Source: Granulicella sp. UBA5172 (GTDB lineage: Bacteria; Acidobacteriota; Terriglobia; Terriglobales; Acidobacteriaceae). Taken from it: a stretch of 7,925 bases of DNA. The stretch covers positions 2,198-10,122 of the forward strand of contig DHWW01000194.1 in assembly GCA_002413385.1 (NCBI GenBank), written 5' to 3'. The notes beneath the pieces were generated by a model. It searched no databases, was not told the DNA's origin, and was given only the letters and a program-made list of their open reading frames with translations. The translations under genes were made by a program, and so were the position numbers. Within the stretch, counting starts at the first letter, position 1, and the number at the start of each line of letters is the position of its first letter. Shown here in pieces: positions 1 to 5,730 of the stretch.

Positions 1-153
1 CCCGGCGCAAGCGTATTCACCGCAATGTGGCGATCGCCATGGGCAACAGCGGCGAAGCGCATTTTCTCCCGCCAACTCGATGTCTGGACCGCCGAAGACG
101 ATCCCGTGTTGGCAGAGGCCGCAGCCTGGGCTGCTGCTCGGTTGCGCGCTTAG
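1..153 (+). CDS. queG: Epoxyqueuosine reductase QueG, C-terminal end (5' truncated by window, +1 frameshift)
   Basis: QueG reduces epoxyqueuosine to queuosine in the tRNA wobble base, the last step of Q synthesis, in the cytoplasm. Only about the last 50 codons are in the window. Reading from base 3 gives RRKRIHRNVAIAMGNSGEAH, the basic RNxAxAxGNxG segment that opens the HEAT-like tail of QueG. This frame then breaks. Dropping one C from the CCC at 68-70 continues it as FLRQLDVWTAEDDPVLAEAA and so on, ending ARLRA and a TAG stop at 151-153. The second part has the usual helical ending of the family (acidic DDPV, then alanine-rich AAAWAAARLR). The Fe-S and cobalamin domains lie upstream of the window. 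The frameshift is either a sequencing error or a recent lesion in the last 30 codons. The family call rests on recognition of the tail only. Confidence 0.75.
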   Translation, partial: PGASVFTAMWRSPWATAAKRIFSRQLDVWTAEDDPVLAEAAAWAAARLRA

Positions 154-227
154 ATGCAGGCATTGCATCGCCCGCAATTTTCGAAGGTTTCGCAGACCAT
201 CGCGGAGCTGCCAAGTAAACTGGTCTC

Positions 228-1251
228 ATGGCCTTCGAGAAGCTCAGCATCGTTTCACCAAAATCACCCGAGGGCCCGAAAAAGCCCACCTCCGCAGACC
301 GCATCGGACAGGCCACGAACGCAGGCCCAGCGACGATTGCCGGAGAGGAGAGCCTCTCGCCTGATCTGGCGGCTTCGCCTACAGTACCAGTCGCTGTAGG
401 TGGAACCTGGCAGCAGATCGTCGCGCTCGCCCACTACATGACCAAGACAGAGGTTCACACCTACGCCTTCAGCGTAGCCGCCCAGGCTATCCTTTTTCTG
501 TTCCCATTCATCGTGCTTATGCTGACGATCGCCCAACGAGTCTTCCATTCCACAAGACTGGTCGACGTCGTGGGTCAGATGATGTCAAACTTTCTCCCCA
601 GCAATCAGGATTTCGTCATGCGCAATATGCGCATCCTGGCTTTTGCTCACACTCGAACCAGGATCTTCTCCGTCATCATGTTGCTCATCACCACGACGGG
701 CATATTCCTTCCCCTCGAAGTAGCGCTCAATAGCGTATGGGGCGTTCGCAAGAATCGCAATTACCTTCATAATCAGATCGTCGCGCTCGGTCTTTCGGCC
801 GGTGTCAGCGTGCTTGCCATGGTGTCCGTTGGCCTCAGTGCAGCGCAGGCGCTCTGTGATGGCTTTCATCTTTTTTGGACACACCAACAATTTTTTCTTC
901 ACCTTCATCGGCGATAGCTTCCTCAGGATTTGCGCGGTCATCGCCAGCATCGGACTCTTCTTCCTCGTCTACTGGGTACTGCCCAACCGCAAAATCCCAG
1001 CACTCGCTGTTCTGCCGACCGCGATCGTGATGGGGGTATTGTGGGAGATCGCCAAATACCTCTACATCATGGCGCTGCCGCATCTGGACTTTCGCTCCAT
1101 CTACGGGCCGTTCGAGGTGTCGGTCGGGCTGATCATGTGGGCGTTCATCAGTGGGCTGCTGCTGCTCGCTGGGGCCTATGTCTCGGCCACGCGCCATGCA
1201 CTCCGCGAGGCACGCAAGGCCGACATCGCACGCGAAGATGCCGTAAACTAA
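228..1251 (+). CDS. YihY/BrkB-family inner-membrane protein, interrupted by a +1 frameshift near 848-849
   Basis: This is a YihY/UPF0761 (formerly 'ribonuclease BN', BrkB) membrane protein. Its molecular function is not settled, and the old RNase BN label is wrong for the family. The first frame, from ATG 228, gives a roughly 60-residue Pro/Ala-rich polar N-terminus. A typical core follows: YAFSVAAQAILFLFPFIVLM, then a second hydrophobic span (IFSVIMLLITTTGIFLPLEV) with the conserved LNSVWGVRKNRN, then LSAGVSVLAMVSVGLSAAQ. Homology then moves to the +1 frame: RSVMAFIFFGHTNNFFFTFI, a span ending in FFLVYWVLPNRKIP, and SIYGPFEVSVGLIMWAF. Omitting one G of the GG at 848-849 joins the halves as AAQ-RSVMAF and gives about 340 residues with around six membrane spans. 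No good ribosome binding site precedes 228. ATG 438 (MTKTEVHTYAFS) is an alternative start that omits the low-complexity tail. It follows queG by 74 bases and converges on the ccm operon. Confidence 0.85.
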
Positions 1252-1276
1252 CGATCCACAATGCCCCACGCTGCTA

Positions 1277-2521
1277 CTAGATCTTCGCGTGGAAGGACTT
1301 CACCACAATGTCGTTCGCATGTCCGCCGGAGGGCAGCATGGTGAACAGTGTGGGTCCTTCTTTGCTCTGGGTGCGGATCACCGTAACGTCCGCAGAGCCC
1401 GAGTCTGTCACCAGCAGCAGGTGTTCATCCGCGGAGAAGGCGATGGCATCGGGCTGCGATCCGGTGTGGACGCTGGCCTCTACGTGCCCATCGTCGATGC
1501 TGTACATCGCCACCGAGTCCGCCCCGAAGTTCGTCACCCACAGGCTCGAATCATCCTTGCTGATCACTGCGCTCGCAGGCTTTGATCCGATCATGTAGGT
1601 GCCCAGCACCTCGTTGGTCCACGTCGAAATCTCCGAGATGCTGTTCGATCCGAAGTTCGTCGTAAACACCTCGCCGCCATCGGGCTTCACTGCAAGATGG
1701 GTCGGTGTCTTGCCCACATCCAGCAGGCAAAGCATATGGTCGTGCTGCAGCGAAGCATCCTGTTTGCCGCGCCACGAATCCGCCGTCGCGGCCAGCCACA
1801 CCACCATCACCTGGTGCGTTCCCGAACACGCAACGAAGGCCTTCGAACCCGATTGCGGCTCGCTTGTAGAGTTGGCTACTATCGCAATATCCGTCGCCCC
1901 AATGCATCCTGGGAAGGCTTCGCGGAACTCCAGGGGATGCTCTTGTGAAGCGTTGATGCTGTATACCGAGAGGCTACCCGCAATCCTATTGCTCACCACC
2001 AGCGTTCGGTTGTCCGGCGACACGCGCGCGACCCCTGGCCCTTCACCCGCCGCTTCCACTGCAATCTCACGGCGCTTGTCCAGGTCCAGAACGCTCACCG
2101 TATTGGACCCGGAGTTGGCCACATAAGCGCGCTTGCCGTCCGGCGCAACATCGATCATATAAGGCGTCCGATGCACACCGATCGTCGCTGCTACGCGGTT
2201 GGCGGCGGTATCGATCACCGAGACCGAATCGCTCCCGGCATTGACCGCGTACACCTCATTCCGCAGCGGGTTGACTGCCAGACCCGTCGGCTCCCGTCCC
2301 ACCTGGATCACCCGGTCCTGCCGCAGATACACCAGATCCAGAACGGTTACGGTGTTCGCCGCGCCGTTCGAGATATACGCAAACTCATGATAATTAGCCG
2401 GGTAATTGGGAAATTGATTTCGTCCGCAGCCGCTAACCCCCAAGGCTGACAGAAGCGCCAGCAGGAGCGCACACCTGCTGTAGGTCTTCAACTTCGAGTA
2501 GATGCGAGCAGCAGGGTTCAT
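1277..2521 (-). CDS. YncE-like YVTN beta-propeller lipoprotein, last gene of the ccm operon
   Basis: A 414-residue exported propeller protein. Residues 1-32 form a lipoprotein signal: basic MNPAARIYSKLKTYSR, a leucine-rich core, and a lipobox VSGC with C32 as the lipidated cysteine. The mature part has about eight YVTN-type repeats of the form YxxNxGSxxVxVID, near residues 48, 91, 133, 175, 229, 285, 327 and 369. Clear examples are YAVNAGSDSVSVID and AYVANSGSNTVSVLD. This fits a seven- or eight-bladed YncE/NirF-like propeller facing the periplasm. No catalytic residues can be named. The chosen ATG overlaps the ccmD stop (ATGA at 2518-2521) and begins exactly at a signal peptide. The frame stays open further upstream, but that extension is out-of-frame ccmD and ccmC sequence and is not credible as protein. 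Coupling to ccmD suggests co-expression with heme delivery. Heme-d1-related NirF proteins have this fold, but a heme role here is only a guess. Confidence 0.85.
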   Translation of the reverse strand: MNPAARIYSKLKTYSRCALLLALLSALGVSGCGRNQFPNYPANYHEFAYISNGAANTVTVLDLVYLRQDRVIQVGREPTGLAVNPLRNEVYAVNAGSDSVSVIDTAANRVAATIGVHRTPYMIDVAPDGKRAYVANSGSNTVSVLDLDKRREIAVEAAGEGPGVARVSPDNRTLVVSNRIAGSLSVYSINASQEHPLEFREAFPGCIGATDIAIVANSTSEPQSGSKAFVACSGTHQVMVVWLAATADSWRGKQDASLQHDHMLCLLDVGKTPTHLAVKPDGGEVFTTNFGSNSISEISTWTNEVLGTYMIGSKPASAVISKDDSSLWVTNFGADSVAMYSIDDGHVEASVHTGSQPDAIAFSADEHLLLVTDSGSADVTVIRTQSKEGPTLFTMLPSGGHANDIVVKSFHAKI

Positions 2522-2637
2522 CCCTTGCTCTTGCGCCACTGCGCGACGAGCCATGCGCCGTATCCGAACTCCAGCAGCCAGACCACACAATACGCATAGA
2601 CGAGATGGCGCTGAGAAAGTGTATGGAAGGGAATCAT
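2518..2637 (-). CDS. ccmD: CcmD-like heme exporter small subunit
   Basis: A 39-residue membrane microprotein, MIPFHTLSQRHLVYAYCVVW followed by LLEFGYGAWLVAQWRKSKG. It has one transmembrane helix (about residues 13-33) with a short polar N-terminus and a basic C-terminal tail (WRKSKG), which is the shape of CcmD. In System I cytochrome c maturation, CcmD stabilises the CcmC-CcmE complex and helps release heme-loaded CcmE. The start is well supported: AGGAG lies five bases upstream, the ATG overlaps the ccmC stop as ATGA (2634-2637), and its own TGA overlaps the ATG of the lipoprotein gene. CcmD sequences are poorly conserved, so the call rests on size, topology, aromatic content and position directly after ccmC. 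The gene is short enough that a length cut-off would miss it. Confidence 0.82.
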   Translation of the reverse strand: MIPFHTLSQRHLVYAYCVVWLLEFGYGAWLVAQWRKSKG

Positions 2638-3392
2638 CGTGTCTCCTGAAATCCTGAACTACCTTCGTCCCCGAGAAAGCCGAGCGCATACGCGTTCGCC
2701 TGACGTTGGCGGCGGCGCTCAATCGCATACCGCAAGCCGAGCACAAACGCTCCCCACATCGCCCACGCGAGCATGTTCCACAACACCGCTGGCACCATGC
2801 TCGGGTCGATCCCGGAGTCCGCTCCGCCCCCAAACACTGCCGCCGGATGCTGGGTGCGCCACCAGCGAATCGACATGAAACAAATAGGAACATCAATCGC
2901 CGCAAAGATCGCCAGCACCGCTGAAATGACCGCCGTCTGTCCGGCTGCCGAAAACCTCCGCACCAGTAAATAGCTGACGTACAGCAGCCAAAGCAGAAGA
3001 TAGGTGGTCATCCTCGCATCCCACGCCCACCAGATGCCCCACGCCGCCCGTCCCCACAGCATGCCTGTCGCCAGACCAACGGTCGAGTACAGCACCGTCA
3101 CCTCAGCCGACGCCAGCGCAAACGCATCCGCACCCGCCGCCCGCTCCACATTGCGGTTGCGCCAGAACAGATAAAGCAGCGACGCGCCGCAATTCAGGTA
3201 CGGAAACACGAAGCTCAAAATTGTATGCGGCAGGTGATAAAAGAAGACGCGATACAGGTTCCCCATCGTCGCCTCGGTAGGCGCTGTCATGGCTTTGTAG
3301 AAGCCAAAAGCTAGCATCACGAGGGTCAAGGCAAACCAGGCCAGGGCCCACTTCGGCATCGTTCCGGAAGATTTACGAATGTTAGTCACCAT
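2634..3392 (-). CDS. ccmC: Heme exporter/chaperone-loading protein CcmC
   Basis: CcmC is the inner-membrane heme-handling protein that loads heme onto the chaperone CcmE on the periplasmic side. From the chosen ATG it is 252 residues with six hydrophobic spans, the usual size. The diagnostic tryptophan-rich signature is WGIWWAWDARMTT (residues 118-130). The two heme-ligand regions flank it: FFYHLPHT (H53, H56) after the first span and SIRWWRTQH (H182) in the later periplasmic loop, matching the two histidines of E. coli CcmC. The frame is open to 3494, but that extension runs back into ccmB and contains no recognisable sequence. ATG 3392 (MVTNIRKSSG) is preferred and ATG 3359 (MPKWALAWF) is possible, since neither has a strong ribosome binding site. 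It starts 46 bases after the ccmB stop, the only real gap in the operon, and overlaps ccmD. Confidence 0.93.
   Translation of the reverse strand: MVTNIRKSSGTMPKWALAWFALTLVMLAFGFYKAMTAPTEATMGNLYRVFFYHLPHTILSFVFPYLNCGASLLYLFWRNRNVERAAGADAFALASAEVTVLYSTVGLATGMLWGRAAWGIWWAWDARMTTYLLLWLLYVSYLLVRRFSAAGQTAVISAVLAIFAAIDVPICFMSIRWWRTQHPAAVFGGGADSGIDPSMVPAVLWNMLAWAMWGAFVLGLRYAIERRRQRQANAYALGFLGDEGSSGFQETR
2643..2647 (-). promoter_or_regulatory. Ribosome binding site of ccmD
   Basis: On the minus strand, AGGAG sits five bases before the ccmD ATG and lies inside the end of ccmC. It fixes the start of this very small gene and supports its being translated. Confidence 0.7.
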
Positions 3393-3438
3393 CCATGATC
3401 TTATCGCGTCACTGCCCTTGTGCAGAAGGATCCTGCCT

Positions 3439-4120
3439 CTAATCGGCGGTAAGAATCGTCTCAAATAGCAAAACACATGCGATCGTGAACACAATCACAT
3501 ACGCGACCAGAACCTTGATCCACAACGTCGGCTCGAACTCGCCCGTAAGTACCGAAGTCGTCGCCTGGATCATTGCCAGCAGCGCCGGGATTGAAATCGG
3601 CAGCAGCACCAGCGGCAGCAGCGTTTCACGGTTGCGAGACCGCAGGCTCAACGCCGCGAAGAAGGTTCCATTCACCACCAGCGCCCACGTTCCCCAGCGG
3701 AAGGATGATCAGCAGCTTCCATGTCTCGCCCAGCGGATGCAGGTTATAAAACACGGTGAAGATTGGCGCCAGCACCACCTCGACCGCAGTCACAAATAGA
3801 AAATTCGCCAGCGCCTTACCCAGGAACAACGCCGACGCCGGAGCCGCCGACAGTCGATGCGCATCGAGCACGTTGTTGCTCGTCTCCCGCGCCCACGACT
3901 GATTCAGCGCCGTCATCGCAGCAAACAGCAGCGCGACCCACAGCAGCCCGCCGCTAATCTGCCGCGTCATCGTCGGGTACGACGCCGGATCAAACGCAAT
4001 CGCCAGCACCACCACCACCAGCAGCGCAAAGAACAGCATCCCGTTGATCGAGTCCTTCGTCCGCCACTCCAAACGCAAATCTTTACGCAGGTGCGTCAGC
4101 ACGTGCTGAGCGTAGTTCAT
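3439..4120 (-). CDS. ccmB: Heme exporter permease CcmB, interrupted by a +1 frameshift in a CCCC run
   Basis: CcmB is the membrane subunit of the CcmAB ABC transporter, which uses ATP to release heme-bound CcmE from CcmC/CcmD. The first frame gives residues 1-143: a cytoplasmic start (LRKDLRLEWRTKDSINGMLF), hydrophobic helices, and the conserved RETSNNVLDAHRLSAAP. After LLIILPLG it runs off frame into NVGAGGEW and ends at 3626. Removing one base from the CCCC at 3692-3695 restores LG-TWALVVNGTFFAALSLRS, then NRETLLPLVLLPISIPAL, as expected for CcmB. The corrected product is 226 residues, the normal family length. The start is fixed by an ATGA overlap with the ybaK-like stop (4117-4120). All functional segments survive on both sides of the shift, so a sequencing or assembly error is the likeliest explanation. 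Confidence 0.9.
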
Positions 4121-4638
4121 GCGTGCCCCCCAGCGCTCTTCGACAGGTCCGCAAGCGATGCCTTCGTCGCACGCAAATAATCCCCCGGCGCCAGCAGCAA
4201 CTGCAAGCCCCGCTGTCCCGCAGACACCGAAATCACGTCAAAAAGCTCAATCGTCTCGCCCGCAAAAGCAGGGAAGGCCTTCTTCGCAGCGAGCACCGTC
4301 ACCCCGCCCCGAACATACCCCGTCAGCGGCTCAACGTCCTTCAACGCCGCAAGCTCAACCTTGCGTGCACCCGCAACCGCAGCCAGCTTCTTCAAATCCA
4401 ATTCAACGTCCCCCGGCACCACCGCAAAAAAATGCTCGCCATCACTCGCCCGCGTCACCAGCGTCTTGAACACCTGCTCTGGAGGCAAGCCAATCTTCTC
4501 CGCCACCTCGCTCGCCGACACATGTTCCGGATCAACCTCAAACGCCCGCAACTCATACTGAATCCCAAGCGCATCCAGCAGTCGCGCCGCGTTCGTTTTC
4601 CCAGCCCTCTCGTGGTTGACCTTACCTGCGTGGCTCAT
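4117..4638 (-). CDS. ybaK: YbaK/EbsC-type aminoacyl-tRNA (Cys-tRNA) deacylase-like protein
   Basis: A 173-residue protein of the YbaK/ProX editing family. YbaK hydrolyses mischarged Cys-tRNA(Pro) in the cytoplasm. Family marks are PEQVFKTLV with the catalytic-site lysine K58, LDLKKLAAVAGARKVELA (81-98), TGYVRGGVTVL (106-116), and VSAGQRGLQLLLAPGD (138-153). The usual SPLG-like proline after the GG turn is replaced by TVL, so specificity may differ. It is wedged between ccmA and ccmB with ATGA overlaps on both sides (4635-4638 and 4117-4120), so it is co-translated with the transporter subunits it separates. A GGTAGG sequence just before the ATG could serve as ribosome binding site. Family membership is secure. 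The substrate and any link with cytochrome c maturation are inference. Confidence 0.88.
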   Translation of the reverse strand: MSHAGKVNHERAGKTNAARLLDALGIQYELRAFEVDPEHVSASEVAEKIGLPPEQVFKTLVTRASDGEHFFAVVPGDVELDLKKLAAVAGARKVELAALKDVEPLTGYVRGGVTVLAAKKAFPAFAGETIELFDVISVSAGQRGLQLLLAPGDYLRATKASLADLSKSAGGHA

Positions 4639-5381
4639 AGCCTACCCGTCTCAATCAGTGACACCAGCCGCCCCTGGCTCAGCGTCAACGTAGCCTGCGC
4701 CAGCGGTTGCGCCAACTGCGCCTGATGCGTCGTCAGCAGCAACGTGCGCGCCAGACCACTCCGGCTCGGCTCGGCCACATACGCCAGCAGCCGCTCAATC
4801 ATTCTCTGCGCCGAGCCAACGTCCAGATTTGAAAACGGTTCGTCCAGCAGCAATAAATCCGGTTCCGACAGCAACACCCGCGCCAGCGACGCCCGCTGCC
4901 GCATCCCCTGCGAGTACTCCCCAACCCTCCGCGCCCTCAGCGAACCCTGCTCCGGATCCAGCCCCACCTCGCGCAACGCCTCTGCTGCCTGCAGTTCGAG
5001 CTCCCCACGGCTCGCCCCGTCGGTATGCAAGCTCCCGAAATACGTCAGGTTCTCCAGCCCCGTAAGCTCGTCATACAGCATCGTCGCGTGGCTCATATAC
5101 GCGATCCGTCCGCGCTGGTCCTGCGGGCTCTCGCCAAACACCGAAACGCTCCCATAAGTAGGCGACGTCAGGCCGGCAATCAGCTTCAGCAGCGTCGATT
5201 TCCCCGCGCCATTCTCCCCCAGCATCACCACGCTCGACCCGGCAGCCAGCGTCACCGAAACCTCGCGCAGCGCTACAAAGCTCCCATACAGCCGCGAAAC
5301 GCGGTCCAACACCAACGCTGGTGCCGCAATCTCAGCAGATTTTTCTGCGCCTGCAGCTCGAAGTTCGTTCGTCATCGGCAT
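4635..5381 (-). CDS. ccmA: Heme exporter ATP-binding protein CcmA
   Basis: The ATPase of the CcmAB complex. It is 248 residues from ATG 5381 and has a complete ABC domain: Walker A GENGAGKST (55-63), a CcmA-style MSHATMLYDELTGLENL (96-112) where most ABC proteins have a Q-loop glutamine, a signature EYSQGMRQR (155-163), Walker B LLLLDEP (176-182), and the switch histidine in TTHQ (H219). The SHxxxLYDELT segment separates CcmA from generic drug or heme transporters. The start could be ATG 5381 (MPMTNEL) or ATG 5375 (MTNEL). A weak AGAAAGA lies just upstream of both. The frame remains open to 5462 but the extra residues look non-coding. It is the first gene of the minus-strand operon and is divergent from the riboswitch-controlled unit, with about 350 bases between the two start codons. 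Confidence 0.92.
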   Translation of the reverse strand: MPMTNELRAAGAEKSAEIAAPALVLDRVSRLYGSFVALREVSVTLAAGSSVVMLGENGAGKSTLLKLIAGLTSPTYGSVSVFGESPQDQRGRIAYMSHATMLYDELTGLENLTYFGSLHTDGASRGELELQAAEALREVGLDPEQGSLRARRVGEYSQGMRQRASLARVLLSEPDLLLLDEPFSNLDVGSAQRMIERLLAYVAEPSRSGLARTLLLTTHQAQLAQPLAQATLTLSQGRLVSLIETGRL

Positions 5382-5400
5382 ATTCTTTCTGTGAGTATAG
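5382..5400 (-). promoter_or_regulatory. Weak -10-like element ahead of the ccm operon
   Basis: On the minus strand, TATACT (5394-5399) lies about 12 bases before the first ccmA ATG. No TTGACA-like hexamer sits 16-18 bases further upstream. If used, it would give an almost leaderless ccmA message. The call is tentative. No operator is recognisable in 5400-5456. Confidence 0.22.
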
Positions 5401-5456
5401 AGCCCAGCTCCTCGGCCCATTGTGATCAGCGTCTCTCTGCAAAGCGGAAAAATCGG

Positions 5457-5485
5457 TTGCAAACCCGGCCGTTCGGTGATATGAA
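5457..5485 (+). promoter_or_regulatory. Candidate sigma-70 promoter for the riboswitch operon
   Basis: TTGCAA (5457-5462) and TATGAA (5480-5485) each match 4 of 6 consensus bases and are separated by exactly 17 bases. Transcription would begin near 5492, about 20 bases before the riboswitch P1 helix. Position relative to the aptamer is the main support. Confidence 0.5.
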
Positions 5486-5513
5486 TTAAGTATTCCTCTC
5501 GCTACGGCGGGTC

Positions 5514-5620
5514 GAATTTCATGCAGAGTGGTTGAGGGACGAGCCCTACGACGCCACGACAACCGGACAAAACACAGTACCGGTGTCAACTCTCTCCTGG
5601 CGACAGGGTACATGGGATTC
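5514..5620 (+). ncRNA. SAM-I (S-box) riboswitch aptamer
   Basis: This S-adenosylmethionine-sensing RNA folds by eye into the four-way SAM-I junction. P1 is 10 bp: GAATTTCATG (5514-5523) with CATGGGATTC (5611-5620), two wobbles. J1/2 holds the conserved AGAG. P2 is TGGT/GCCA (5529-5532/5553-5556), the conserved GAGGGA, and GGG/CCC (5536-5538/5544-5546). P3 is ACCGG/CCGGT (5562-5566/5580-5584) around a 13-base loop. P4 is TCCTG/CAGGG (5595-5599/5604-5608) capped by a GCGA tetraloop. The P2-loop pseudoknot reads GAG (5541-5543) with CUC (5590-5592), where the well-known yitJ RNA has UGG/CCA. CAACC and GGTG around P3 match the S-box core. One departure is GACAACC instead of the usual GCAACC context. 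High SAM is expected to stabilise P1 and switch the downstream genes off. Confidence 0.93.
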
Positions 5621-5730
5621 GGTGGAAGCAGACCCGTATCAGAGCCTGTAATCCACGAACCTCCGTACCTCCCCCAGATAATAGAGAGCGGCTTCCAGGA
5701 CCATCACCCTTCGATCATCGGAGTCGAACA
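5621..5730 (+). promoter_or_regulatory. Expression platform with Shine-Dalgarno-sequestering hairpin
   Basis: The leader between aptamer and start codon has no hairpin followed by a T-run, so control is probably at translation. CTTCGA (5709-5714) can pair with TCGGAG (5718-5723), one U-G wobble and a TCA loop, hiding the CGGAG ribosome binding site that lies seven bases before ATG 5731. A longer helix, GGTGGAAGC (5621-5629) with GCTTCCA (5691-5697) plus CC, could organise the leader. CCACGAACC (5653-5661) could alternatively pair with the 3' strand of P1 (5615-5625, with bulges), giving a route by which SAM binding is relayed. The hairpin is seen in the sequence. The switching scheme is inference. 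Confidence 0.5.

Noticed and set aside
154..227. Gap between queG and yihY, inspected for promoter or small RNA.
   Set aside because: No convincing -35/-10 pair, hairpin or ribosome binding site was found.
1266..1292. CCACGC/GCGTGG inverted repeat at the convergent ends of yihY and the propeller gene, considered as a terminator.
   Set aside because: Only 6 bp with a 15-base loop and no T-run on either strand.
1599..2126. A 175-codon plus-strand frame opposite the propeller gene.
   Set aside because: No recognisable domain or ribosome binding site, and composition is that of an antisense shadow.
2522..2905. N-terminal extension of the propeller lipoprotein to 542 residues.
   Set aside because: It overlaps ccmD and ccmC out of frame and has no protein-like features, while the signal peptide begins exactly at ATG 2521.
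3626..3700. Programmed ribosomal frameshifting in ccmB.
   Set aside because: CcmB is not known to be recoded, there is no classic slippery heptamer, and two other genes nearby show the same kind of one-base excess.
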